Shown piece after piece: positions 42,390 to 51,410 of a stretch of 64,000 bases of DNA. A program made the translations under genes and the position numbers. Positions within the stretch are counted from its first letter, which is position 1; every line of letters starts with the position of its first letter. The notes beneath the pieces were generated by a model, which saw only the letters and a program-made list of their open reading frames with translations, was not told the DNA's origin and did no database searches. Source of the DNA: Streptomyces sp. NBC_00250 (GTDB taxonomy: Bacteria; Actinomycetota; Actinomycetes; Streptomycetales; Streptomycetaceae). The stretch covers positions 1,488,001 to 1,552,000 of the forward strand of contig NZ_CP108088.1 in the NCBI RefSeq assembly GCF_036192275.1, read 5' to 3'.

Positions 42390-42556
42390 CGGCTCACACC
42401 TCTCCGGAACCCGTCGTCCCGTGGCCATCCTGCAGCGCCGAGGAGGCGGACGACGGCACCACCGAGCCGACGCACGGGCGCCTCACCCTGCCGGGCCGGA
42501 CGGGAGTGAAGCGAGGTGCTCAGCACCCTGCGCGCCACTCGGGGGTCTTGGAGGGT

Positions 42557-45500
42557 TCACGGCGCCTGCTGCCCCGGGTCGCCCGAGAGCTGTTCCAGAA
42601 TCCTGCCGACGATCTCCGCCTCGTCGGGCTGCATTCCCTCCTGGAACAGAGCGGGGCCATGCGTTCCGTAGGCGAGGCGCTCCAGGGATGCAGCGAAGGG
42701 GCAGGCGTGATGGCCGTAGTCCCGGCGCAGTTCGTCGAGGACGACGAGCAGCTCCGGATCCTCGGTGCGGCTCGCCCGACGGCACAGCACGACGCGAACG
42801 ACGAGCTGGTCCGCCGTGAGACCGGCGTAGGAACGCCCGGGTCGCCGGTCGGCGAGCGAAGCGGGGCGGTCGAGCCCCAGAGCCTCGGCGACCGCGACGG
42901 GGACGGTCCGGTCGAGGGCGGCAAGGCTCGGGAGGACGAAGTCCCAGTGCCTGCCGATGCCGCACAGGGCGCGGGCAAGCAGTCTGCACACCCAGGCGGG
43001 GGGTCCGGCCTCTGCGTCCCTCGCGTCTCGAGACGTGTCCGCGTTCCGCGCGTGCTCGGCGGCGTCGGCGAGCAGCCGGGCGGCGCCCGCCTCGTCGCCG
43101 ACCTCCTTCAACCAGCGGGCCACCTCCGCGAGGGCTGCGGGTACCTCACCCGGAGCCTCGGGCTGCCACGCCGGCCGAGGGGTGTCCTGGGCGGCCGGCT
43201 CCGTGCGTGCCGCGGCCACCGTCTTCCGCGCCGCTTCACGTTCGTGGTAGTCGCGGACCGCGCCGACCGTCTGCTCGGCCTCGGTGACGTCCCCGAGGCC
43301 GAGCAGGGCACCGATGACGGCGAGGAGCGCCGACCCTTGCCCGTAGAACAGCTCCCGAGCGATCCCCAGGGCCTCCGCGGCGACCCTTCGGGCCCGGTCG
43401 CGGTCGCCGGTGCGCGTCAATGCTGTCGCGACGGCGGCCATCGCCCGGACTTGATGTTCACGCCCGCTCTCCATGGCGTCCACGACGGACTGTGCCCGGG
43501 CGACGTCGTCCGCGTCCGCGTACGCCGACGCCGCGGCTTCCAGGGCGGGTTCCCGGTGTGACCAGAACGAGAAGGATCGGGCCAGCGTTTCGGCCCGGGA
43601 GAGGGCCCCGGCGCGGGCCAGGAGGACCGCGGCGCGACTGAGCAGACCATCATTGGAGGTTCCGACCAAGGCGATCGCACGCTCCGCGAGTCGGCAAGCG
43701 AAGGCGTCCTCCTCCCCTTCCACCAGTGCCTCAGCGAGCAGGAGCAGCCGCAGCGGGGGGAGCCCTGGCGCTGTTTGTGGCAACTCCGCCGCACGCCGCG
43801 CGAGTCGACGGGCGGTGGCGGCATCTCCTTCGGCGGCGGCCGCGGCGGCGATCGTGGCCAGCATCTCGGGGTGATCAGGCAGGTACCTGGGCCTGGTGTC
43901 GAGTGCCCCGACGGCCCCACCCGCGGCACCGGCCACGGTGCCGTCGAAGCCATCATCCGGGCTCGCCGCGAGTCGTTCCGCTTCTGCGGTCATTCCGTTC
44001 TCGACCAGCCACACCGCGATGTCACGCAGAAGCTGCCTCGCCAGATGCGGCGTGCCGGCCGTGTGCGCCGTCCGTAGGGCCTTGTCGAGGGCCCCCGTCT
44101 CCAGGTGGGCGAGGGCCACCGCCTTGAGCACTTCCGGGCCGTCGAACCTGAGGCTGCGGTGCTCCGCGTACAGGGCCTCGGCTCGGGCCGTGTTGCCCGT
44201 CGTGGCGAGGGCCACAGCCAGTTCGCAGGAGGCCGTCCGGCGCTCGTCGTCGCTCGTGATCCGGCTCACGAAGGATTCGGCGAGGTCCGGTTGTCCTTGC
44301 TCCACGAGCGCCCGCACGACTCCCGGCCGTACGTGGCGGCCGAGCGCATCCAGCAAGAGTTCCGTATCCGACTGGCCCATCTTCTCCCGCAGCGCGCGGA
44401 CAAGGGGCCCGACGGGAATCTCCCGCGCGACGGAGAGGGCCCGTTCCGTGTCGCCTGCCACCAAGAGCCGGACGACGACACCTTTCAGGGCGTCGGCCCT
44501 GCCGAGATCGTCGGCTACGGAACGTGCCACCTCCTCCGCCTGGTCGACGTCGTGGGCCGCGGCCATCGTGGCGGTCGTGAGCAGCCAGTTACGGCTCCGC
44601 TCGTCGGGCACGGCGCGAACGAGCCGGTGGAACTGCTCGTCCTGCCCGGTCGCAGCGAGTGCCAGAACAAGCTGGGGCAGGGCAAGGACGCCCCCGTGTT
44701 CCCGAACCGAGACAGGGTCGGGGAAGGCACGGGCCAGGGACTCGGCCCGAGCGCCCTGGCCGTCGGCAGCGAGCGCGGCGATCACGGGTATCAGCGCCGT
44801 ACGGTCGGCGCCGCCGGTGTCGTCGCCGCGGTAGCCGTCGGTGCCGCCGTCGTCGGAGGTGAGGGTCAGGGCGAGGTGTTCGGCCTGGTCGAGATGGCCT
44901 GCGGCGATCTGGGCGCCCACCAGGGCGCGCAGCGCGGCCAGCCTGGCCGTCCGTGAGGGGGCCGCCCGGGCGACGCGCTCGGCGGATGTCCACTGGCCGG
45001 CGGCCGCGAGCCGCAGCACAGCGTCCCCCGTCAGCTTCTCGTCCGACACGCCCAACTCGGCGACGGTGGTGACGAGTTCGTCGATGGCATGCCGTGCCGG
45101 AGCGAGTCGGCCCTCGTCCAGGAGCGCGAGAGCCAGGCCGGTGAAAGCGGCAGCCCTGCGAGCCGGAGCGGCGAAGGAGCGGGCGAGCTGGTCGGCCCGT
45201 ACCGAGTCGCCGGCAGCAGTGAGCGTCGCGGGCAGGCTGGTGGGCAGCCGGTCGCCGCGGCCGGTCAGTTCATCGCGTAGCAGCGCCAGGACGGCGGCAG
45301 TCGGCAGGTCGGGGGCGTCCTGCGCTGCGAGGGCGGCCTGGCAGGCCGCGACCTCGTGCGCCGCGGCGACATCGCCGCCGGTCAGCGCGCGCAGCCGCGC
45401 GTGCCGCGCCCGGTCGGTACCGCAGGCCGTCATGCGGTGTACGTCGCCGGTCGACTCCAGAAGGCGGAAGTAGCCGTCCAGCAGGTATTCCGGTGTGCCG

Positions 45501-45820
45501 TCGGGCCAGCCGGCCACCCGGTACGACTCCGCCCACGCGTGCAGGGCAGCGGCGCAGTCCGCCGTGACGCGCTCGCCGGCCTCGTCCGTGACCCGGTGCC
45601 GCTGCCCGGCGTCGGCGATGACGTGAACGGTCCCGCCGGTCCAGCGGCTCGTGGCCCGGCCGAGGCCGGTGCTGGAGGCGGCGGCGATCGCCGCGTCCAG
45701 CTCGTCCGGCGGGAGACCGGTGAGGGCCGACAGGTCGGCACGGGTCAGCCCGCCGCCGGTGACGGCGACGAGAACGGGGAGGGCCCGCTCGGGCACGGGG
45801 GCCACGCTAGACGCCCACAT
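42557..45820 (-). CDS. helical-repeat protein with STAND-type winged helix (CATRA-system repeat component)
   Basis: 1087 residues. The protein opens almost directly in a winged-helix segment of the kind that follows the NTPase in STAND proteins (ALPVLVAVTGGGLTRADLSA, LTGLPPDELDAAI, GTVHVIADAGQRHRVTDEA), then continues as about 25 helical repeats of 34-40 residues with A..LA..G....A..LA pattern (TPR/SEL1-like). No P-loop (GxxGxGK[ST]) or Walker B is found anywhere, so the NTPase half normally in front of such a winged helix is absent. The start overlaps the CHAT-protease stop by 14 bases, so the two are made together; the repeat array is likely the sensor, scaffold or substrate of the protease. 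Confidence 0.85.
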   Translation of the reverse strand: MWASSVAPVPERALPVLVAVTGGGLTRADLSALTGLPPDELDAAIAAASSTGLGRATSRWTGGTVHVIADAGQRHRVTDEAGERVTADCAAALHAWAESYRVAGWPDGTPEYLLDGYFRLLESTGDVHRMTACGTDRARHARLRALTGGDVAAAHEVAACQAALAAQDAPDLPTAAVLALLRDELTGRGDRLPTSLPATLTAAGDSVRADQLARSFAAPARRAAAFTGLALALLDEGRLAPARHAIDELVTTVAELGVSDEKLTGDAVLRLAAAGQWTSAERVARAAPSRTARLAALRALVGAQIAAGHLDQAEHLALTLTSDDGGTDGYRGDDTGGADRTALIPVIAALAADGQGARAESLARAFPDPVSVREHGGVLALPQLVLALAATGQDEQFHRLVRAVPDERSRNWLLTTATMAAAHDVDQAEEVARSVADDLGRADALKGVVVRLLVAGDTERALSVAREIPVGPLVRALREKMGQSDTELLLDALGRHVRPGVVRALVEQGQPDLAESFVSRITSDDERRTASCELAVALATTGNTARAEALYAEHRSLRFDGPEVLKAVALAHLETGALDKALRTAHTAGTPHLARQLLRDIAVWLVENGMTAEAERLAASPDDGFDGTVAGAAGGAVGALDTRPRYLPDHPEMLATIAAAAAAEGDAATARRLARRAAELPQTAPGLPPLRLLLLAEALVEGEEDAFACRLAERAIALVGTSNDGLLSRAAVLLARAGALSRAETLARSFSFWSHREPALEAAASAYADADDVARAQSVVDAMESGREHQVRAMAAVATALTRTGDRDRARRVAAEALGIARELFYGQGSALLAVIGALLGLGDVTEAEQTVGAVRDYHEREAARKTVAAARTEPAAQDTPRPAWQPEAPGEVPAALAEVARWLKEVGDEAGAARLLADAAEHARNADTSRDARDAEAGPPAWVCRLLARALCGIGRHWDFVLPSLAALDRTVPVAVAEALGLDRPASLADRRPGRSYAGLTADQLVVRVVLCRRASRTEDPELLVVLDELRRDYGHHACPFAASLERLAYGTHGPALFQEGMQPDEAEIVGRILEQLSGDPGQQAP

Positions 45821-48092
45821 GGATGAACGGCACCCATGCGCTCGGGTGCCGGGGACGCCGCAGCCGTTCCCGGCTCACGGCGTCGTGCAGGAGGGTCGCG
45901 GCAGAGACCGGCGGCGAATCCGGCCGCGCGTCGGGGCGGGACTCGGTGAGCCGGCCGTAGACCGCCTTGGCCACGCGCTCGGTACTGGTGTCGAGGACGG
46001 GCGACATCGTGCCGATGACGGACTGATAGCCGCGGTAGTGCAGGACGGAGGTCACGGAGATCATCTCGTCGAGGTCCATGCGGTCCGGTGCCGCGGTGGA
46101 GCACGCGGCGAGGAAGGCGAACTCGGGGCGCCTCGCCCGGACTTCGGCGAGATCGGCGATGGTCAGGTCCTGGTCGTGCAGCACCAGGCCGGTACGCTCC
46201 GGCGACACGGGGTCCTGCCGGCCGTGGCAGTCGAAGTGGACCCGGCCGTGTCGTCCCAGCGCGCGTTTCACGTTCCCGGTGGTGGCCTGCGCCCCGTGCA
46301 GCGTGGTCAGCACGTCCTCCGGAAGAAGGCCGGTGAGGAAGTCGCGGAAGCGGGCCGTCGCCGGGAGGGCCTGGTGGCCGGCGCGGCCGCCTGCCGACAC
46401 CAGGAGCAGCCGATCCCGGTCGCCCCTGTTCCCGCCCTGGTCGCCACTGCCGCTGTTCCGGCGCAGGTCCCGAGCCTTGCGGGCCGAGATCAGGCTGCGC
46501 AGGGTCGGGGTGTACGAGGACACGACCCGCTCCCCGGCCCCTCCGCGTACACCACCCGCGACCGGCCTCGGTGCGGCGGCGTGCAGCGGGAGCACCGCGA
46601 GCGGCCCGGAGGGACACCACCACAGGCGCGGGAGCTCGCCGCCCCCGCTCTCCCCGGTGCGTCCGGGCGGGGCCAGCGCCGTGAAGACGGGTGCGACGAC
46701 GGTCTCCCACAGCCAGTGCAGTGTCGCCTGGACGCGCGCCTCCCGCTCCGCCCCGGTCAGTTCGTTCAACGCGGTGAGATAGCCGCGGGCGTTGCGTTGT
46801 GCTGCCCGCAGGGTCAGGGCAGGCAGCGGGACGACCCGCGGGGCGTCTTCCTCCGCCGTCACGAGCAGGGCGTGACAGCCGAACCGGCTGAGGATCACCG
46901 CCACCACGGGCCCTTCGGCGGCGGCGGGCCGGATGTCGGAGAGGTAGCTCACCGTCTGGAAGGTGGCGTCGGGCAACAGTCCCTGCGCGCGTCCGGCCGC
47001 CCGCGCCCAGCGCCGTTCGCGCCGCGCGGCGCCCTTCTCCGTGAGCCGGAGGACCAGCCCCCACCGTCGTGCGACCTCCGCGGAGGGTGTGTCGGGGCGG
47101 GCATTCCGCTCTGCCGCGACGTCGCGCTCCGCGTAGCGGTCGGGTGCCTCGCCGGACCGGCCGGGCCGTTCGAGATCACGGCAGGCCCGGTCCATGCGTC
47201 GGGCGAGGCGGCGGTTCACGGCCCGTAACTCTGCCCGGATCGTGGCGTGCAGCAGCTGGTCCCACACCACCCCGCGGCCGGTCTCCAGCAGCTCGATCGC
47301 CTCGACCGGGCGCCCGGCGGCGATGGCGCAGGCCGCCGCGTCCGCCGTGACGGCGGCCTTGAGCGCGACCTGCTCGGTCGCCGACCCCGGGCCGCCCGGG
47401 GGCGCGCCCCATCCGGTCGTCCGGGGCAGCAGGGCGACGGCGGCGACCATGTCCTCGTAGCCGGCCCCGGGCCCGTCCGAGGCCGCGCGGACACGGCCGC
47501 AGGCGTGCAGCATGCGAACCCGCTGACGGGCCGGCGCCCCCGCCATTCCGGCCAGTCGCCGCCGCAGCACGTCGAGGTCCGGCACCTGCCCCATGTCCGT
47601 CCCCCACCCGCCCGGGGGTGCGACCCGCTCGAAGGCCTCCCACTCCTCGCAACATTCGACGAGCAACGCCACCCGCGCGGCATCCGCCGCGCTGCCCGAT
47701 CCCACGATCCGTTCCACGCGGGCGTCGTCCACGGCGTGTCGACGGCCGGCCGCGGCCCCTCCCGTCCGACCGCCCGCCCCTTCGCTCAGCAGCCGGATCG
47801 CCGTCACGAGGTCGGCGACGTCCTTCTCCGGGCTCCGGCGGAAGCGGAGGAGCAGTTCTGCGGACAGGGCCGTCACGGCGGCCGCTCGGCGTCGAGTGCC
47901 GGGCTTCGCGCGTGCGACCGCCGCGGTCAGGCGGTCCATGTCCGGACGGGTGTCGCTCCCGGCACGAGCGTCGCCGCGCAGACGGCGGCTCGCCCGCTCG
48001 CGGACCTGCTGCTGGAGGAGGCGGAGCCGGGCTCGTTCGCGACGCTCCTCCTCCTGCTGCTCGGGGGACTGTCGAGAGGAAACACTGGCCAC
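45807..48092 (-). CDS. CHAT-domain (caspase-like) protease of a CATRA-type conflict system
   Basis: 761 residues from the GTG at 48092, five bases behind GAGG; the frame stays open to 48329 but that part lies antisense to the next gene. The N-terminal two-thirds are helical (HEELL-like repeats, RRRAAAVTALSAELLLRFRR, IELLETGRGVVWDQLLHATI). The C-terminal CHAT domain (about 430-761) has the strand-loop VHFDCHG with catalytic His (near 621), FLAACSTAA with catalytic Cys (near 663), and the usual ending HPSAWVPFIHVGV. CHAT proteases cleave partner proteins in bacterial immunity (for example TPR-CHAT with gRAMP, and gasdermin systems). It overlaps the repeat-protein gene and diverges from the small/membrane gene pair. 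Confidence 0.9.
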   Translation of the reverse strand: MASVSSRQSPEQQEEERRERARLRLLQQQVRERASRRLRGDARAGSDTRPDMDRLTAAVARAKPGTRRRAAAVTALSAELLLRFRRSPEKDVADLVTAIRLLSEGAGGRTGGAAAGRRHAVDDARVERIVGSGSAADAARVALLVECCEEWEAFERVAPPGGWGTDMGQVPDLDVLRRRLAGMAGAPARQRVRMLHACGRVRAASDGPGAGYEDMVAAVALLPRTTGWGAPPGGPGSATEQVALKAAVTADAAACAIAAGRPVEAIELLETGRGVVWDQLLHATIRAELRAVNRRLARRMDRACRDLERPGRSGEAPDRYAERDVAAERNARPDTPSAEVARRWGLVLRLTEKGAARRERRWARAAGRAQGLLPDATFQTVSYLSDIRPAAAEGPVVAVILSRFGCHALLVTAEEDAPRVVPLPALTLRAAQRNARGYLTALNELTGAEREARVQATLHWLWETVVAPVFTALAPPGRTGESGGGELPRLWWCPSGPLAVLPLHAAAPRPVAGGVRGGAGERVVSSYTPTLRSLISARKARDLRRNSGSGDQGGNRGDRDRLLLVSAGGRAGHQALPATARFRDFLTGLLPEDVLTTLHGAQATTGNVKRALGRHGRVHFDCHGRQDPVSPERTGLVLHDQDLTIADLAEVRARRPEFAFLAACSTAAPDRMDLDEMISVTSVLHYRGYQSVIGTMSPVLDTSTERVAKAVYGRLTESRPDARPDSPPVSAATLLHDAVSRERLRRPRHPSAWVPFIHVGV

Positions 48093-48208
48093 AGGTGCCT
48101 CGCAGCAAGGTCGCGGACCCACGGAACATGACGGATGGTCATCTACCTTACTGTCATCGGCTCTTGATTGATTTCCCGAATGGACCGGCATCCGTTCCGC
48201 CGCGCCGC

Positions 48209-48214
48209 TAGGTT
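48209..48214 (+). promoter_or_regulatory. -10 element suggesting a leaderless start
   Basis: TAGGTT ends eight bases before the ATG at 48223, which places the transcription start at or next to the ATG. No Shine-Dalgarno sequence is present. Leaderless mRNAs of this form are common in Streptomyces. Confidence 0.5.
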
Positions 48215-48222
48215 CTGCGTAC

Positions 48223-48558
48223 ATGGAGGACGAGCTGCGGCAGATGGCCGCCGAGGTCTTGGCGGATGTCGAAGTCTGGCAGCTCCGTGCCAGGAACTGG
48301 GAAGTGGTCGGACACGGCCTGAGGGCCATGCGGGATGCGCTCGCAGCGGGAGACCTCGTTGCCTTCCAGGAGGCCCTGGGGGATGTCGAGCTGGCAGGCC
48401 CTCAGCGCATCTCCGGGCTGGAGGACAGCGCCATGCTGCCGCTGCCGGAGCAGTATCGCGAACGACTCGACGAGCTGGTCCATGCCCTGGACGGCGACAA
48501 CCCGGGCTCCCGCGCCGCATCGGGCGCCGACGCCGCAGGTCCGGATGCTCCGAGCTGA
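48223..48558 (+). CDS. small acidic CATRA-system-associated protein
   Basis: 111 residues, predicted mainly helical and acidic (MEDELRQMAAEVLADVEVWQ, LRAMRDALAAGDLVAFQEAL, MLPLPEQYRERLDELVHALD). No membrane segment or signal. It matches in size and place the small conserved component that accompanies the larger CATRA protein in such clusters. Its mRNA appears leaderless. The stop overlaps the start of the next gene by 14 bases. Function unknown; a chaperone, inhibitor or adaptor of the membrane partner would fit. Confidence 0.75.
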   Translation: MEDELRQMAAEVLADVEVWQLRARNWEVVGHGLRAMRDALAAGDLVAFQEALGDVELAGPQRISGLEDSAMLPLPEQYRERLDELVHALDGDNPGSRAASGADAAGPDAPS

Positions 48559-50116
48559 GGCGCTGGGGGTGCATCTCTTCGTCGTCACCACAGGGGACGA
48601 CCGGCACGACGCTCTCGCCTTCGTCCGGAATCTGTGGGACACCTGCGGCGAGGTGCTCGGGATGGCCGTACCGGTGGAGGGCACCGGTACGGAGGTGGAA
48701 CCGGGGGGCGGCTGGGACGCGTGCCTGCCGGGAGCGGCCGGGAGCGCGGACGTCCGGGGCACACAGGGGCTGCTCGCGGCGAGGAGACGACCGGGACCGG
48801 GGGTGTGGCAGGCCGCGCTCCGGCGGGAGCACGATGTCCTGTGCCTGTCGGTCATGCTGGCGCCCGACGCCGCCGACGGTCTGGGCTGGGCGGAACTGGA
48901 CGCGCAGTGGTCACGGGTCGTGCGGACGGCTCGGAGCACACAGCGGCACGAGGCAGGCGTAATCGGATCGGCCCGGCTGTATCTGGCTCGACTGTCCGAG
49001 CCGGATCCTCGTCCTCCGAACGGGGTCTCGGCTGCGCCCTCGGTGGCGCCGGAGGGCCCGCTGACCTCGTACGTGCGCGCCCATGCGCCGACCGCTGACA
49101 ACGCGTCGGCGGGTTGGCCGTACGCGGGCGTCGTGGTTCCCCAGGGGTTCGCCGTGTGGGAGACCTCGACGTCCCAGGATGCTCGCGATGAGCGCCGCCT
49201 GCTCGTCGTCGCCGCGCACGATCGCGACCCCGAGTTGACCGCCTGGGTCTGGACCACGCGTACACGCGCGCTGCCCCCCTTGGGGAAGTACCTGCTGCAC
49301 GCGGCCAAGCTCCGGTACCAACTGCGCGTGTGGGCCTCGGCCGAGGGCATCGGCCGACTGCGCGCCGCTACGGACAGGGTCGTCGGCGACGTGCTGGAGA
49401 AGACGGGCGCCTCTCGGCGTCGGACCGGCCGCCACTCGGAGTTGCTCGATGCGTCGCGGGCCCTGGTCGATCTCCAGGCTCGCGAACGCGGTCTGGTCGA
49501 CCGCTCGACCCGCAGCCGGGAGATGTCCCGCACCGTGGAGATCGCCGCGGCCAACCTCACGGGGCTCAGCGGCGATCCTGAACTCGGCGGACTGTTCGCG
49601 GACGATCGGGCGCTGTCCGAGTGGTTCATCCAGCGCCTCGACGACGATGCCACGTATCTGGAGGCGGCGCTGCGCCGGTGCACCCAAGTCGGAGCCCTTG
49701 CGGACCAGTTGGTTCAACGCGATGTGCAGCGACGGCAGGAGACGGTCAATCTCGGGCTGACGGGCGCCATCGGTGCCATTCTGATGAGCCTGGCAGCCGT
49801 GCAGTCCCTCCAGTACACCGTTCCGCTTCCCGGTTCGGTGAAACCCGCCGTGGTGGCGGCCCTGGGCGCCCTGGCTCTGGTGGCCTCCCTGGTGGTGCTG
49901 CGTGTCGTCGTGCCTGAGCGGCGATGGACACTCGCCATGCTGAGACTCGGGGCAGGAGCGCTCGGAGGAACCGTCGCCTGGGTCGTGGCGTCCGCGCTGG
50001 GAGGCGGCGCGTTGGGGCCGGGGTGGACGTGGCTGTGGGGAGCGGTCGGGGCAGCCGTCGCCCTGGCCGCGGCAGCGGCGGGCACCGGGCGTGGCGACCG
50101 CGGCGGAGGCACCTGA
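48545..50116 (+). CDS. CATRA conflict-system protein with C-terminal membrane segments
   Basis: 523 residues from the ATG at 48545 (MLRAEALGVHLFVVTTGDD). A soluble N-terminal part (about 1-350) begins with a strand-rich region (HLFVVTTG, WQAALRREHDVLCLSVMLAP, LLVVAAHDRDPELTAWVWT) and continues as helices (LGKYLLHAAKLRYQLRVWAS, SREMSRTVEIAAANLTGLSG). The C-terminus has four to five membrane helices (about 400-515: TGAIGAILMSLAAVQSLQ, VVAALGALALVASLVVLRVV, GALGGTVAWVVASALGGGAL). I identify it with the family named 'CATRA conflict system CASPASE/TPR repeat-associated protein'. A membrane-disrupting effector released by protease action is the favoured model. Confidence 0.82.
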   Translation: MLRAEALGVHLFVVTTGDDRHDALAFVRNLWDTCGEVLGMAVPVEGTGTEVEPGGGWDACLPGAAGSADVRGTQGLLAARRRPGPGVWQAALRREHDVLCLSVMLAPDAADGLGWAELDAQWSRVVRTARSTQRHEAGVIGSARLYLARLSEPDPRPPNGVSAAPSVAPEGPLTSYVRAHAPTADNASAGWPYAGVVVPQGFAVWETSTSQDARDERRLLVVAAHDRDPELTAWVWTTRTRALPPLGKYLLHAAKLRYQLRVWASAEGIGRLRAATDRVVGDVLEKTGASRRRTGRHSELLDASRALVDLQARERGLVDRSTRSREMSRTVEIAAANLTGLSGDPELGGLFADDRALSEWFIQRLDDDATYLEAALRRCTQVGALADQLVQRDVQRRQETVNLGLTGAIGAILMSLAAVQSLQYTVPLPGSVKPAVVAALGALALVASLVVLRVVVPERRWTLAMLRLGAGALGGTVAWVVASALGGGALGPGWTWLWGAVGAAVALAAAAAGTGRGDRGGGT

Positions 50117-50313
50117 CGCCGCCGGGCCGCGACGCCGGGCTGGACGTCGGCCCAGAGCTCCAGGAGCGCGCCGAGCGTCGGGCCGTCTGGCGACCGACCG
50201 CCTACGGCAAGGCACTGAGCAGCGCATTCACCCGTTGTTGATCACATGTCGAGCTGTGTACGCCACGGTGGTCCGAGAACGGACCACCGCATTCTCTCGA
50301 ACAGGTGACAGAC

Positions 50314-51231
50314 ATGGTCAAGATCGGCCTGGGAGCCCCCCAGTACGGATCGTTCACGGACCCCGCCGTGATCTCGGAGTTCGCCGCCACGGTCGAAGCG
50401 ATCGGCTTCGACAGCCTGTGGGTGGGCGACCGCGCCCTCGTCCCGACCGAACCCCGTGACACGTATCCCGGCGGCGGTCCGCTACCGGAGGCGTACCGCA
50501 CCTTCCTCGACCCCATCGTCACCCTGTCCTTCCTGGCGCACGCCACCCGACGGCTGCGTCTCGGGACCAGCACGCTGAACGCGCCCTTCTACTCGCCGCT
50601 CCTGCTGGCCCGTTCGCTGACGTCCGTCGACATCCTCAGCCAGGGCCGGCTCGACATCGGTTTCGGGCTCGGCTGGTCGTCCGACGAGTACGAGGCCATC
50701 GGTGTTCCCTGGCAGGGGCGAGGGGCACGGCTGGAGGAGATCCTGGACGTCCTGGACCACGTCTGGTCCGGCACGTCGGCCGAGTACGAGGGGGCGCTGT
50801 GGAAGATGCCGAGCGCGCACATCGAGACGTTCCCCGTACAGCGCCCCCGCCCGCCGGTGCTCCTGGGCGGTTTCACCCCGGCCACCCTGGAACGCATCGG
50901 CCGGCGCGCGGACGGCTGGGCCGGAGCAGCCCTGCCGGTGCCACAACTGGCCCACATCGTAGGCCAGATCAGGAAGATCGCGGAGGCCAACGGGCGTGAC
51001 CCCGAGGCCCTGCGCACCGTCGTCCGGGTGAACCCCGTGGTGACGGCCGAAGCGGCTCCGAGCGAGACCGTTCCGCGTCGGGGAACGGTGTCGCAGGTTT
51101 CGGACTACCTGCTCGCCGCCCATGCGGCCGGGGCCGACGAGGTCCTGATCGACCTCCAGCAGACCGCGCGGAACGCGGAAGAGCTGACGGACCTGGCCCA
51201 CCGTTTTCACGACCGACTGAGCAAGGGATAG
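50314..51231 (+). CDS. LLM-class (luciferase-like) flavin-dependent oxidoreductase
   Basis: 305 residues from the ATG at 50314, six bases behind AGGTGA; a GTG at 50305 adds three. TIM-barrel with F420/FMN-binding patterns: GFDSLWVGDRA (about 33), TLSFLAHATRRLRLGTSTLN (about 74-93), LARSLTSVDILSQGRLDIGF, GLGWSSDEYEAIG, RPPVLLGGFTPATLERIGRR and ADGWAGA. In actinobacteria many such enzymes use F420. Substrate unknown; stands alone behind the CATRA cluster across a 197-base gap in which I see nothing else. Confidence 0.93.
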   Translation: MVKIGLGAPQYGSFTDPAVISEFAATVEAIGFDSLWVGDRALVPTEPRDTYPGGGPLPEAYRTFLDPIVTLSFLAHATRRLRLGTSTLNAPFYSPLLLARSLTSVDILSQGRLDIGFGLGWSSDEYEAIGVPWQGRGARLEEILDVLDHVWSGTSAEYEGALWKMPSAHIETFPVQRPRPPVLLGGFTPATLERIGRRADGWAGAALPVPQLAHIVGQIRKIAEANGRDPEALRTVVRVNPVVTAEAAPSETVPRRGTVSQVSDYLLAAHAAGADEVLIDLQQTARNAEELTDLAHRFHDRLSKG

Positions 51232-51238
51232 CAGCGGT

Positions 51239-51387
51239 TCAGGGCCGGCCGTGGGTGACGCCGGTCGCGAGGTCGCCGTCCGGGGTGACGGTGCTCCGGC
51301 CGTCGAAGTGGGTGGCGGCGTCGATCAGTTCGCGCGGGCGAGCCGGTCGACGGCCCCCGCCCGGTCGATGGGTCCGTGGATGCTCAC
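51239..51387 (-). pseudogene. decayed remnant of a SnoaL/NTF2-like gene
   Basis: Behind the NAD(P)-binding gene a GTG at 51387 (GGGG upstream) opens a reading of 20 codons (SIHGPIDRAGAVDRLARAN, then stop at 51325-51327). Shifting frame near 51330 continues the sense into ELIDAATHFDGRSTVTPDGD and LATGVTHGRP, stop at 51239-51241. The second piece resembles the middle strands of SnoaL-like proteins (THF.G..TVT.DGD.ATG.TY). The normal length is about 130-160 residues, so a frameshift plus loss of the middle and end parts is implied. Confidence 0.4.
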
Positions 51388-51410
51388 GGTGTTCCCCGTT
51401 CCTCGGCCAG

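Noticed and set aside
42557..45820. Complete STAND NTPase
   Set aside because: No Walker A or Walker B motif is found in the protein; only the winged helix and repeat parts are there.
48093..48329. N-terminal extension of the CHAT protease up to an ATG at 48329
   Set aside because: The extension is antisense to the small CATRA gene and has no ribosome site; GTG at 48092 with GAGG is the better start.
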